A stretch of 64,000 nucleotides of DNA from Flavobacteriaceae bacterium PS02336 (GCA_029960065.1 JASCOF010000009.1:62001-126000), one strand, 5' to 3'. Counted from the stretch's first letter, positions 46,301-55,341 are shown. Notes: generated by a model from the sequence alone, not told the origin. Numbers and translations are program-made.

Positions 46301-46553
46301 CCGTTTCATCATTTAAACCAATAAATTTAACAATCAAAACTGCCGTTTCAGGATCTGTAACAGCAATACTGAATTTTCCATCAAAATCGGTAACGGTATT
46401 GGTACTTTCGTTTTTTACAATAATAGTTGCGCCGGGAATAAGCCCCATGTTATCCCTTACTGTGCCGCTTACAGTAACACGCTTCTGAGCATAAGCACTA
46501 ACTGTCAGAAACAGAACGGCTAAAATGCTCCAGATATATTTTTTTATTTTCAT
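43332..46553 (-). CDS. SusC/RagA-family TonB-dependent outer-membrane transporter
   Basis: A 1073-residue protein: signal peptide (to about 22), carboxypeptidase-regulatory-like domain (about 24-110), the SusC signature NELNEVVVIGYGTQKRKNLTG-type box, a plug (about 125-235, RIRGGGSITEDNSPLILVDG) and a 22-strand barrel ending in aromatic GVQLSF. It imports oligosaccharides with energy from TonB. Its partner SusD follows directly. It is the main import step for fragments made by the pectinases of the locus. Confidence 0.96.
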   Translation of the reverse strand: MKIKKYIWSILAVLFLTVSAYAQKRVTVSGTVRDNMGLIPGATIIVKNESTNTVTDFDGKFSIAVTDPETAVLIVKFIGLNDETVAVKGRTSGITVQMKESNSELNEVVVIGYGTQKRKNLTGAIASIKGTELAKVPTANVAEALVGRLPGVQVTTVDGSPGADVKIRIRGGGSITEDNSPLILVDGFEVANLNDIPPTDIESVEVLKDAASTAVYGARGANGVIIVTTKVPKAGKVQVNIHNYTQIKTLANHLDVMDPYEFVMLQYENARKGSSNPTAFYNMYGKASELYIYKGNKGIDWQDEIFGSNPIARYTDINVNGGSEKTKFKFTFVNQDQPGALVGTGMRQNYVYLIMNTKLTDNLLFEYQTRLTNQNIDGSGTEGVSLLRALREAPTGGLEDYMTLPEDNTYFDPEDYQIKPRFNPLEEAEKNYRKRTTRIFNTTGALTWTIKKGLTLRSSFGYEYKYQEDGRFWGTDTRTATDNNNLPVVYWSMTQSPRWQLNNVLNYGFKLKERHDFQLMVGQEIKDQESTAKFYRSRYFPDDISGSKALDNLALGTPFDNGSLAESPNRIASFFGRANYGYDDRYLFTFTVRTDGSTKFGPDNRWGVFPAGAFAWRISNESFLKNSETVSNLKLRLSYGASGNDRIKADLYAKYYGVSRDRSVGWGEENQYYYNFYNSQYLNNPNVKWETTYTANAGLDFGFFKERLTGTLDFYYNKVKDLLVPSDIASVSGFTKMMTNVGQTSNKGVELALNGSIIKKKDFQVDLTFNIGYNKNKIDKLASGEQEWILSSGWAGTQLLNDDDYRAYVGGTKGLIFGFVNDGFYTMDDFESFDAVNRTWKLKEGVANSKNLSGDPVPGNAKFKKLTPVDPSDPNSYVIGDKDRKVIGDTNPDFSGGFGVNAVWKNFDLTAFFNFMYGFDVYNANKIMMTSFFQNNQNNFGMEVGLDNRWRNYDDMGNDLRYSPELLAKQNENATMWNPVSIGRPIAMSYAVEDGSFLRLNTLSIGYTIPKQQSKAIGLSRVRLYATGSNLFVWTNYSGYDPDINLETGLTPNIDYNAYPRTRNYAFGVQLSF

Positions 46554-46605
46554 AACTAGAATATTTCTTTAATTATTTTAAAAGCCAGGGCATAGAATTT
46601 CTATA

Positions 46606-46656
46606 GGGAACAATAAAATGTACTATGAATGCATTTCATCATAATTGTTTGTTCCC
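46606..46656 (-). promoter_or_regulatory. Possible leader hairpin upstream of susC
   Basis: GGGAACAA and TTGTTCCC are inverted with inner pairing between ATAAAATG and CATTTCAT words. It lies in the 174-base gap between the lipoprotein and susC. Function is unknown; it may limit read-through or stabilise the susC message. Confidence 0.35.
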
Positions 46657-46727
46657 GCCTTTATAAATCCCTCAAGGCTGCTAATTGTAGTTGGTAAGTG
46701 TCTGTTGTATTTTAAACAGCAGCGTTA

Positions 46728-47486
46728 TTAAAGTGCATTCAAATAGAAATCGGCGTTTGTTACCTTATTGGCTTCAATTGCAAAAGTTCCTTCTACTTCT
46801 TTTGTTTTTACAACCTGCTGGTTCTGATCTAAACATTCGATTTTAATACGGACATTATTAGAGACATCACCTGTTTGAAATAGAATAAAATCTTCTGCAT
46901 AATTAATTCCGCCGCTGGTCGTTGCTTTACTTCTTGTCACAAACATATCTTCTTTGATATAGGTTCCGTCCAAAACTTTATAACCGCTTCTTTTTATAGC
47001 AATAGTAGTTTTAATTGTCGTATAACTTCTATCGGCATTTACATCTAAAGATTTTAGACGAAGTATTCCTGTTCTAGTCAGAATGTTCAGCGTAAGCGGC
47101 TGATCAAAAGGCGAAGCATAGGACATGGCGTCTGAAAGATTTACATGCTGATTGGCCAATGCCGGCTGCGGTACAATAAGATCATTCAGATTTGTTGGAG
47201 ACGGAATCATTTGTTCCGGATAATCTGAAGCTACAAATTTGTATTTTCCATCGTCTAAAGAAAAAGGATAAAGCGAACTGTAGTTGGCAAAATACTCTCC
47301 GTTGTCTTTGTAAACAAAAAGTGGTCTCGTAGAAATTCCGACATTCAAGTTCCAAGGCACATCATTTAATTGAAAATCTAATAGTTTTACTGTAGAGCTT
47401 TCATATTTAAAATCGTCACTTGAACAAGAACTGAATATGAAAAGCAATAATCCTGCTCCAAATAGTAGTTGTTTAATGATTTTCAT
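46728..47486 (-). CDS. Lipoprotein of unknown function upstream of susC
   Basis: A 252-residue lipoprotein (lipobox FSSC, cysteine 21). The mature part is beta-rich with two halves, and has weak resemblance to FimB/Mfa2-type fimbrial-anchor folds (KYKFVASDYP, TTIKTTIAIKRSGY), which I cannot confirm. It is the first sizeable gene after the locus promoter and precedes susC by 174 bases. A surface accessory role is plausible. An alternative is a domain-of-unknown-function lipoprotein specific to Flavobacteria pectin loci. Confidence 0.7.
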   Translation of the reverse strand: MKIIKQLLFGAGLLLFIFSSCSSDDFKYESSTVKLLDFQLNDVPWNLNVGISTRPLFVYKDNGEYFANYSSLYPFSLDDGKYKFVASDYPEQMIPSPTNLNDLIVPQPALANQHVNLSDAMSYASPFDQPLTLNILTRTGILRLKSLDVNADRSYTTIKTTIAIKRSGYKVLDGTYIKEDMFVTRSKATTSGGINYAEDFILFQTGDVSNNVRIKIECLDQNQQVVKTKEVEGTFAIEANKVTNADFYLNAL

Positions 47487-47491
47487 AACAG

Positions 47492-47593
47492 CTAAATTTT
47501 AGAATGAAGACTATTTTGCTTTACATACTTTCTACAGCTACAGCCTATAGCTTTTGTTTTGAAGAGTGAAGTAAAAAATTTGGTTTGGTTCAT
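47492..47593 (-). CDS. Possible 33-residue leader ORF at the start of the pectin series
   Basis: Begins ATG at 47591-47593 after the leader ACTAACTAACCTTAAAACCA, which resembles the leader of the giant pectinase gene, and ends 5 bases before the next start codon. The peptide starts MNQTKFFTSLFKTKA and has a CSC motif. It is short, basic and without a recognised family. It may be a leader peptide that affects translation of the lipoprotein, or may be chance. Confidence 0.35.
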   Translation of the reverse strand: MNQTKFFTSLFKTKAIGCSCRKYVKQNSLHSKI

Positions 47594-47643
47594 AATTTTG
47601 GTTTTAAGGTTAGTTAGTTAAAATATTAAGTTAGATTATGAAG

Positions 47644-47713
47644 CAAAACTAGATATAGCAGTTCTCAAAATGGGGTAAATATTGCTTTTCGAAAAGGGTT
47701 AAATCGCTATTAC
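47644..47713 (-). promoter_or_regulatory. Pectin-series promoter with two candidate regulator half-sites
   Basis: Read leftward, a TAGTTTTG -7 element (47651-47644) is preceded by two similar half-sites 22 bases apart: core AGCAAT at 47686-47681 and core AGCGAT at 47708-47703, each within an AAWAGCRAT context. The proximal core ends 30 bases from the -7 element. A matching arrangement lies before the GH3 gene. In the rest of the gap 47487-48098 I see only the small ORF and palindromic repeats. Confidence 0.55.
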
Positions 47714-47878
47714 AGTCTATAAAACTGATTATTTATCAGTTATTTTCTATATTTTTTATACGATTAAAAAAAATAGTCCTAAATAAAAACGTATATCGAA
47801 AAAGGATTTCCATTCTTATATTGCTGTTCATTCTATAGAGCGTCTTATAGAAATTCAATTATACAAAGCACAAAAAAA

Positions 47879-47933
47879 CTCCAGCGGAGCGGCATATTTT
47901 TTACTATGTAATTAATATGCCGCTCCGCTGGAG
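47879..47933. repeat. GC-rich 20-bp inverted repeat with flanking smaller palindromes
   Basis: Perfect 20-base arms (CTCCAGCGGAGCGGCATATT and its complement) around a 15-base loop; the arms are far richer in GC than the surroundings. Smaller related palindromes follow at about 47983-48035 (GCTTCTCCGAAGC, GTTCTCTGAAGC). The style matches the REP-like blocks near 3.7-4.2 kb. Located just after the regulator gene, it may also act as its terminator. Confidence 0.85.
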
Positions 47934-48098
47934 CTTTGATATAGATCATTAATATAATTTCTATAAATATATTGCTTCTCCGAAGCTTTACTTTCTCATC
48001 AATACGATTTCTATTAATATGTCGGTTCTCTGAAGCTTTAGTTTTAAAAGGTTATAAATACCTAAAAAGTTTTTGCTAAAAAGAGACATTATATTTAG

Positions 48099-51000
48099 CT
48101 ACCGAAATTGTCGGCGATATTCTACAGGCGTGTAATTATATTTTGCCCTAAAACATTTTCCGAAATATTTTAAATCATTGAAACCAACTTCAAAACAAAT
48201 TTCTTTAATCAGTAAATCATCTTTTTTAAGAAGCTCTGCCGCTTCGCTTAAACGCATATCCCGAATGAATACAACTGGAGAAACGCCTGTAATGTTTTTC
48301 AGTTTATTAAAAAAGCTGGCGCGTGACATATTCATTAATTTCCCTAATTCATCTACTGAAAAGTCTGATTTAGAAATATTTTCCTTAACCAATTCAATTA
48401 CCTGAAGCATAAATTTATTATCACGTCCAGAAATTTGAAGTGGTTCTTCTTCAGAAATTTCTGCGATACTTCCTGTTGAATACAATTGCTGCAGGCGAAT
48501 GCGCTGTTCCAATACATTTTTTACTCTGGCTTTCAAAAAACTTACATTAAAAGGTTTTGTAATGTAATCGTCAGCTCCATATTCCATTCCAGCTAATTTA
48601 CTTTCAATAGCCGTTTTGGCACTCAGTAAAATCACGGGAACATGACTTATGGCAAAATTATTTCGAATAATTTTAAGCATTTCTATTCCGTCCATTTCAG
48701 GCATCATAATATCGCTTATAATAAAATCCGGTGATAATTCTGCTGCTTTCAAATGTCCTTCTTCCCCATTCTCCGCGGTATAAACGGTATACTCTTCTTT
48801 TAAAATAGAAAGAATAAAGTTTCTCAATTCTGGATCATCTTCTACCACCAAACCTACAGGTTTTTCTCTTTGGATTTCTTCGATTGGTTCTTCTACTTCT
48901 GTTTCATCATGATGCACTTCATCTGCCTGATTTTCGGCTGTTTCATCAAAATGAATAACTGCATCATCTGGAAAATGGCTGTATCCTTTTTGGAAAGAAA
49001 TTTCAAAACTGCTCCCTTTTCCTAATTTGGTTTCCACCGAAATAACAGCACCATGTTTTTCTACCGAATCTTTTACAATTGAAAGTCCAATTCCTGTACT
49101 TGGATTAAAAGGGTTTTCGTTGTAATTGGAGAAACGGACAAATAGTTTCTTCTGAACCACAGCACTAATTCCTGGTCCGTTATCGCTTACTTTTAAATAA
49201 ACATTTTTATCCGATTCTTCGACTTTTACTTCAATAGTATTTCCTTTTTTACAGTATTTAAAAGCATTAGAAAGCAGGTTCACCAAAATCTTGTCTAGAT
49301 TATCAGGATCAGCCCAAATATGGGGTTTGTTTTCACTGATACTGACTTTCAATTGTATATTTTTACGCTGGCTTACTTCTGCAAAACTCTGGCAAACCTC
49401 TTTTACAAATTCGCCTAAATCAATTTCGCGGACTTCCAGTTTTCGATCCTGCATCCTTCTAAAATCCAAAATCTGATTGACAAGATTCAATAATTTATTA
49501 CTGTATTTTTCAATTGTACGAAGCTGGGATTTCACCGATTCATCTATCTTCTGATCCGAAAGCATAACTTCTAAAGGAGCCGAAATCATCGTAAGCGGCG
49601 TGCGGATTTCATGTGAAATATCAGTAAAGAAATTGAGTTTGAGTTCGCTTACTTCTTTTTGCACTCTAACATCGTTTCGCAGTTTTAAAATCGTAGAAAT
49701 TGCTCTTCTAATTAATAGAAATAAGCCAAAAGCCAAAAACAGATAACAGAAATAAGCAAAATAAGTTCCCCAGATTGAAGGTTTAATAGTAATTTTAATC
49801 TGTCTTTCATTATCCAGCCATAAATTATGTCCATTTGTAGAAGATACAATTAAAGTATAACTTCCACGGCCAAGATTGGTATAATTAATCGATTGTCCGC
49901 CTTTGAGATAATTCCAGTCCTTATCAATTCCTTCCAGTTTGTAGCGGTAAACTATATTTTCATTTTTTACATAATCTAAAGCTGAAAAAAGAACCCTGAA
50001 AAAATTCTGATCGTGCTTCAATGTAACTTCTGTCAGCAAATCTGGATTTTTGGGTGTTTCTGGATTTATTTCAAACAATTCTTTATTATTGACTAAAAAA
50101 CCTGAAATAGCCAAATAAGGTTTAAATCTAGAAGGCTTAATTGCTTCTGGTTTAAAATAAATTACACCATCAGAATAACCTGCGACAATTTCTCCATTGG
50201 CGAGTCTGTATTTGGTTGCTTCAGAAAAAATTTCGGTTCCAGTAATCGATTTTAGTTCTGGAAAAGTTTCACAGCTGTTATTTGCAGGGTCAAAACGAAC
50301 AATTTGGTTGTCTCCCATGAGCCATATTTTTCCAAATTTATCTTCCTGCATTCCGACAACGCCTTCTAAGGGAAATCCGAAATTTTCACTCCAAAATGTT
50401 TCTGCTTTTACATTTTCCTGTTTGTCTATATCAATCAGAATTAATCCTTTTCCGTTTGTTGACAATGCCAGACGACCTTTTGCTGTTACCATAATATCTA
50501 GAATATCATTTCCAGAAGCCTGAAAATGTTCCTTAAACTGCATTTTATTGGGTAAAAGCTTTTCTCCAGTTAGAGAAAACAATCTATAAGATGAAATAAA
50601 ATAAACTTTATGATCTTTAGTTTCTACGAGAGAACGGACTTTATCTGCCTTTCCAATCGGGTAGTTTTTCAATTCATTTCGATAACTGATGAAACTAACT
50701 TTGCCATTCGATTCTTTAACCAAATCAATTCCGCCTCCCCAGGTTGCCAAATAAATCTGCCCGTTTGATGCTTGAAAAACTTTATAAATATCATCTGAAC
50801 TAATGCTGTATTTATTCTCTTTATCGTATTTATACTGTTTTACTGCAAAGCTAAAAGAACCTTTTGGTGTGAGACAGAAAACACCATTTCCACGTGTTCC
50901 AATCCAAATCCTGTTTTGAGAATCCTGCATCATGCTGTAGATATCGGCGCCCCAGCCTGGACCGTTTTCAGATAAATTCCCGTCTGAACCTAAGTAACCG

Positions 51001-52430
51001 ATTTTTCTTTTTTGGGAATCAAATAATTCTATTTTTTCGTCACGGCTCGCAACCCAGAGATTTCTCTTGCTGTCTTCCATTAAACTTCGAACATTGTGTT
51101 TTTTATGATGTTCTGATGTGCTTAAGTTTAATTTTAGAAAGTTACTATTGTTGAATACGATTAAATCTAATCCTTGCTTATGCGAACAAAACCAAAGATT
51201 TCCTAATTTATCAAATGTTGCGGTATGCATCACGTCCGAAAAAGTTTCTTTAGATTCTTTGATGCATCTTATCACAGAAAACAATCTATTCTGTTTTTCA
51301 TCCCAATACGAAAACGCTCCTTTATTGGACTGGATCCAGACTGTTCCGTTTGGAGAAGTGAGCAGAAAACTTTTTTGTCTGCCCGCTGCTGCAGAAGGTT
51401 CGCTGGAATCGACCTGTAGTTTTTTTAATTTTCCATTTAATAAATCAAACTGAAATATTCCTGAATTCGGAGTATCAAACCAAAAATATCTTAAACCTGT
51501 TAAACCAAGAAAATTAAGGCTTTCTTCAGGCAGGCCCGACAATGTTGAACTATTATAATCATTAAGTTTACCTGTTTTGATATCATAAGAACAGAAACCG
51601 CCTTTTTTCTTAACAATCAATATTTTGCTGTCTGCTACTTCTTTTAAAAGGAAAATATCGTCTTTGATACCTAAATTTAAATCAAAAAAAGTACTGGATT
51701 TTTTGTTATAACGGGTAAAATTTCCTTTATCCCCTCCAAACCAAAGATCATCTTTTGTCTCTGCGGCTATATTAAACGAGTTTCCTTTTCCGGCCTCTCC
51801 AGCTATGTTTACAAAGAAATATTCAGGCTGTTTACTAGATTTGTTCAATCTGCTGATTCCTGAATGGGTCAAAAACCAAGTAGTTCCTAATTTATCCTCA
51901 TGTACGTCTGTAATTTTGCCAAAATGTTTAGCGTGATCGAAATTGACTTTTCTAATCTGTCCGTTACTTTCAAAAGCTATCATAAATTTTTTATCCTTTG
52001 GAAAAAGCCATGTTCTGCCAGAAGGCACAATTTTAAACTGCTCAAAAGTAAGATCTCCCGAATTTCCTTCCATCGGATTATGAAATTTTAACTCGTTGGT
52101 ATCAAAGTAATAAACATCATTCTTTTCTGACTGAATCCAAATCCTGCCGTTATTATCAAAAACAAATTTTGAAACACGATTGGATTGTATGTTTAATGAA
52201 ACTTTTTCCTGTCCTACTTTAAATTTTCGAAAAGTATTACCATCATAACGAATTAGACCATTAAACGTAGCAAGCCAGATAAATCCTTTTGTATCCTGCT
52301 GAATGCCCAAAACTCTAGATTGGCTCAACTTACCATCATTAGAAAAATGCGTCAAAACCCCAGAAGGCTGAGACACAACTTTTAGACAGATAAAGGAAAA
52401 TAGAAATACTAATAGATAATGTTTCAACAT
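48099..52430 (-). CDS. Hybrid two-component system regulator (HTCS) of the pectin locus
   Basis: A 1443-residue one-protein signalling system. Order: signal peptide (1-21); periplasmic propeller repeats of the LWFCSHKQGLDL type (about 25-790); Y_Y_Y domain (about 803-880); membrane helix (about 886-908); HisKA with DISHEIRTPLTM (near 940); HATPase with NLLSNAFKYCKKG and STGIGLSIV; receiver (about 1187-1310) with SDIMMPEMDG; and AraC-type DNA-binding domain (about 1337-1442). The periplasmic part is expected to bind an imported pectic oligosaccharide and switch on the locus. It is divergent from GH3 and lies beside the susC promoter. Confidence 0.96.
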   Translation of the reverse strand: MLKHYLLVFLFSFICLKVVSQPSGVLTHFSNDGKLSQSRVLGIQQDTKGFIWLATFNGLIRYDGNTFRKFKVGQEKVSLNIQSNRVSKFVFDNNGRIWIQSEKNDVYYFDTNELKFHNPMEGNSGDLTFEQFKIVPSGRTWLFPKDKKFMIAFESNGQIRKVNFDHAKHFGKITDVHEDKLGTTWFLTHSGISRLNKSSKQPEYFFVNIAGEAGKGNSFNIAAETKDDLWFGGDKGNFTRYNKKSSTFFDLNLGIKDDIFLLKEVADSKILIVKKKGGFCSYDIKTGKLNDYNSSTLSGLPEESLNFLGLTGLRYFWFDTPNSGIFQFDLLNGKLKKLQVDSSEPSAAAGRQKSFLLTSPNGTVWIQSNKGAFSYWDEKQNRLFSVIRCIKESKETFSDVMHTATFDKLGNLWFCSHKQGLDLIVFNNSNFLKLNLSTSEHHKKHNVRSLMEDSKRNLWVASRDEKIELFDSQKRKIGYLGSDGNLSENGPGWGADIYSMMQDSQNRIWIGTRGNGVFCLTPKGSFSFAVKQYKYDKENKYSISSDDIYKVFQASNGQIYLATWGGGIDLVKESNGKVSFISYRNELKNYPIGKADKVRSLVETKDHKVYFISSYRLFSLTGEKLLPNKMQFKEHFQASGNDILDIMVTAKGRLALSTNGKGLILIDIDKQENVKAETFWSENFGFPLEGVVGMQEDKFGKIWLMGDNQIVRFDPANNSCETFPELKSITGTEIFSEATKYRLANGEIVAGYSDGVIYFKPEAIKPSRFKPYLAISGFLVNNKELFEINPETPKNPDLLTEVTLKHDQNFFRVLFSALDYVKNENIVYRYKLEGIDKDWNYLKGGQSINYTNLGRGSYTLIVSSTNGHNLWLDNERQIKITIKPSIWGTYFAYFCYLFLAFGLFLLIRRAISTILKLRNDVRVQKEVSELKLNFFTDISHEIRTPLTMISAPLEVMLSDQKIDESVKSQLRTIEKYSNKLLNLVNQILDFRRMQDRKLEVREIDLGEFVKEVCQSFAEVSQRKNIQLKVSISENKPHIWADPDNLDKILVNLLSNAFKYCKKGNTIEVKVEESDKNVYLKVSDNGPGISAVVQKKLFVRFSNYNENPFNPSTGIGLSIVKDSVEKHGAVISVETKLGKGSSFEISFQKGYSHFPDDAVIHFDETAENQADEVHHDETEVEEPIEEIQREKPVGLVVEDDPELRNFILSILKEEYTVYTAENGEEGHLKAAELSPDFIISDIMMPEMDGIEMLKIIRNNFAISHVPVILLSAKTAIESKLAGMEYGADDYITKPFNVSFLKARVKNVLEQRIRLQQLYSTGSIAEISEEEPLQISGRDNKFMLQVIELVKENISKSDFSVDELGKLMNMSRASFFNKLKNITGVSPVVFIRDMRLSEAAELLKKDDLLIKEICFEVGFNDLKYFGKCFRAKYNYTPVEYRRQFR

Positions 52431-52500
52431 GGTTACTTTCTTGGTTTTGGCAGAAATAACAAAAATATCAAAATTCTTTACCTAACCTAGAACTGGAGGC

Positions 52501-52644
52501 TTAAATAGCAGAATGTCCTCCCTTAAATAGTGATTTATCTCCCTCTTCTATTTTACTAAATTTTGTAAAAATCAGCGTCAAGCTTTACGACACCCCTCAA
52601 ATAGCAATTAATACTCAGCTGGGAAATGCAATCATTTAATTTTG
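52501..52644 (+). promoter_or_regulatory. GH3 promoter with repeated candidate regulator half-sites
   Basis: CTTAAATAG at 52500-52508 and 52522-52530 are 22 bases apart. A third, CTCAAATAGCAATTA (52596-52610), has its AGCAAT core 29 bases before a TAATTTTG -7 element at 52637-52644. This nearly equals the 30-base distance in the susC-series promoter. The first pair lies 70-100 bases upstream of the regulator gene, so autoregulation is also possible. The remainder of the 295-base gap has no gene. Confidence 0.55.
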
Positions 52645-52725
52645 TAATTTCAAATGTTCTTACTATTTCAAAACCACATTTAAAAAAACGAATAACTATC
52701 AAACCAAAAAACACCAAACATTTTG

Positions 52726-55341
52726 ATGAAAAGAGTATATAAACTGGTCTTAATGCTAAACTTTGCCGCATTAAGCACTTTTGCACAGGAAAACTTTGCA
52801 TACAAAAACCCTAATTTACCGATTGAGCAGCGTGTTAATGACCTGGTATCCAGAATGACGGTAGAGGAAAAAATCAGCCAGCTGATGGATTCTGCACCAG
52901 CCATTGAACGTCTTGGTATTCCCGAATATAATTGGTGGAATGAATCGCTTCATGGAGTTGCCCGTGCAGGATATGCAACGGTTTTTCCGCAGTCTATTTC
53001 TATCGCCTCTTCTTGGGACCGTCAACTAGTTCTTGACGTTGCCACTGCAATTTCAGATGAAGCTCGCGCCAAACATCATGAATATTTAAGACGAGGACAG
53101 CATGGTATTTATCAAGGATTGACATTTTGGTCGCCAAACGTTAATATCTTTCGCGACCCTCGCTGGGGACGCGGACATGAAACGTATGGAGAAGATCCTT
53201 TTTTAACCAGCCAATTGGGACTTAATTATGTAAAAGGTCTTCAAGGAAATGATCCTAAATATCTAAAAGTAGTAGCTACAGCCAAACATTATGCAGTGCA
53301 CTCAGGTCCTGAACCATCACGTCATGAGTTTAATGCAGATGTAAGTGATATTGATCTTTATGAAACCTATCTTCCTGCTTTTCGCACTTTAGTAAAAGAT
53401 GGCAGCGTGTATTCTATAATGGGGGCTTATAATCGTTTTAGAGGCGAATCTTGCAGTGCTAGTCCATTTTTATTTAATATTCTGAGAAATGACTGGGGTT
53501 TCAAAGGTTATATTGTTTCTGATTGTGGTGCAGTAACCGATATTTGGAAATACCATAAAATTACCAGCGATGCTGCTTCTGCATCTGCTCTTGCAGTAAA
53601 AGAAGGTTTAGATTTAGAATGCGGCAGCAGTTACAAGTCTTTAAAAGAAGCATTGGATAATAAATTACTTTCTGAATCTGATATTGACCTTACTATAAAA
53701 CGTTTGTTTACTGCTCGTTTTAAATTAGGAATGTTCGATCCTGATGAAATGGTTCCGTATGCACAAATTCCGTATGCTGTAAACAATAGTGACGCTAACA
53801 ACTGGCTGGCACGTACGGCTTCTCAAAAAAGTATTGTGCTTTTGAAAAACCAGAATAATACTTTGCCACTTTCAAAAAATATCAAAACAATTGCTGTTAT
53901 TGGTCCAAATGCAGATGACATACAATCTTTATGGGGAAATTACAGCGGTGTGCCGAGTAATCCTGTTACGGTTTTAAAAGGTATTCAGAATAAAATTGAA
54001 CCGAGTGCAAAAGTATTGTACGCAAAAGGTACAGATCTTGCCAAAGGTGTTCCAGAAATGACGGTAATTCCATCAGTTTATTTTCAAAATGAAAACGGAC
54101 AGCAAGGTTTAACTGGCGAATATTTTGATAACACCAAATGGGAAGGAAAACCGCTTTTTGTCCGTAATGACGATAATATAGATTTTCATTGGGATATCAA
54201 TACTCCAGATCCAAGAATGAAAATGGGAAATTACAGCGTAAAATGGTCTGGTTATCTTACTGTTCCAAAAACTGGAGTTTATGAAATATCAGATTGGGCA
54301 AAACCTTTTATGACTATCGATATTGAAACAGGTAAAACATCGGGCGGGAAAAACAACCATCATCCGAGAATTCGTCCGCAGAAAATCGAATTACAAGCAG
54401 GAAAAAAATATAAAATCGAGGCGAAATACCAGAATTTCTATGGAGATGCAATTGCACAGCTTTTATGGTCAGAACCGCAGGAAGATGTTTTGAAAGAAGC
54501 TGTTGAAACGGCTAATAAATCAGATGCTATTATTTTGGTTTTAGGATTAAACGAACGTTTAGAAGGTGAAGAAATGAAAGTAGAAGCAGATGGTTTTGAA
54601 GGTGGAGACCGCACAAGTCTAAACCTTCCAGCCAATCAAGAAGAATTAATGAAAGCGATGACTGCTACAGGAAAACCAGTTGTTTTAGTTTTAATAAACG
54701 GAAGTGCTCTTGCTGTAAACTGGGCAAATGATAATGTTCCAGCCATTCTAACTGCTGGATATCCGGGCCAGCAGGGCGGAAATGCAATTGCAGATGTACT
54801 TTTTGGCGATTATAATCCTGCCGGAAGATTACCTGTTACCTATTATAAATCTGTAGAGCAACTTCCTGATTTTGAAAATTATAATATGAAAGGGCGTACT
54901 TATCGCTATTTTGAGAAAAAGCCGTTGTACCCTTTTGGTTTTGGTTTGAGTTATACCAAATTCAAATACAGTAATTTACAGCTTCCGGCAACTTCGACAG
55001 CGGATAAAGATCTAAAAATTTCTGTAGATGTAACGAATATTGGAGATCGTGACGGCGAAGAAGTAGTTGAATTATACATTAAAGATGAAAAAGGTTCAAC
55101 GCCGAGACCAATCATTCAATTAGAAGGTTTTGAACGCATAAACCTCAAAAAAGGCGAAACTAAAACAGTTGATTTTGTACTTACGCCTAGACAATTGTCA
55201 ATGATTAATAAGAAAAAACAACGCGTTGTTGAACCAGGATGGTTTACCATTTCGATTGGTGGAAAACAGCCTGACGGTTCTGCTGATATTCAAACGGGAC
55301 GCATAAATGTTACAGGAAAAACAGTTTTGCTTGATAAATAA
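52726..55341 (+). CDS. Exported GH3 glycoside hydrolase with PA14 insertion
   Basis: About 871 residues with signal peptide (to about 21). The GH3 N-terminal barrel starts at NPNLPIEQRVNDLVSRMTVE and holds the nucleophile aspartate in YIVSDCGAV (near residue 264); a PA14 module (about 455-600) is inserted in the second domain, and a fibronectin-like C-terminal domain ends the protein. The NWWNESLHGVAR motif is typical of beta-xylosidase/beta-glucosidase members. The start is the ATG at 52726. Divergence from the pectin regulator and the shared half-sites link it to this locus, perhaps for xylogalacturonan side chains. Confidence 0.92.
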   Translation: MKRVYKLVLMLNFAALSTFAQENFAYKNPNLPIEQRVNDLVSRMTVEEKISQLMDSAPAIERLGIPEYNWWNESLHGVARAGYATVFPQSISIASSWDRQLVLDVATAISDEARAKHHEYLRRGQHGIYQGLTFWSPNVNIFRDPRWGRGHETYGEDPFLTSQLGLNYVKGLQGNDPKYLKVVATAKHYAVHSGPEPSRHEFNADVSDIDLYETYLPAFRTLVKDGSVYSIMGAYNRFRGESCSASPFLFNILRNDWGFKGYIVSDCGAVTDIWKYHKITSDAASASALAVKEGLDLECGSSYKSLKEALDNKLLSESDIDLTIKRLFTARFKLGMFDPDEMVPYAQIPYAVNNSDANNWLARTASQKSIVLLKNQNNTLPLSKNIKTIAVIGPNADDIQSLWGNYSGVPSNPVTVLKGIQNKIEPSAKVLYAKGTDLAKGVPEMTVIPSVYFQNENGQQGLTGEYFDNTKWEGKPLFVRNDDNIDFHWDINTPDPRMKMGNYSVKWSGYLTVPKTGVYEISDWAKPFMTIDIETGKTSGGKNNHHPRIRPQKIELQAGKKYKIEAKYQNFYGDAIAQLLWSEPQEDVLKEAVETANKSDAIILVLGLNERLEGEEMKVEADGFEGGDRTSLNLPANQEELMKAMTATGKPVVLVLINGSALAVNWANDNVPAILTAGYPGQQGGNAIADVLFGDYNPAGRLPVTYYKSVEQLPDFENYNMKGRTYRYFEKKPLYPFGFGLSYTKFKYSNLQLPATSTADKDLKISVDVTNIGDRDGEEVVELYIKDEKGSTPRPIIQLEGFERINLKKGETKTVDFVLTPRQLSMINKKKQRVVEPGWFTISIGGKQPDGSADIQTGRINVTGKTVLLDK

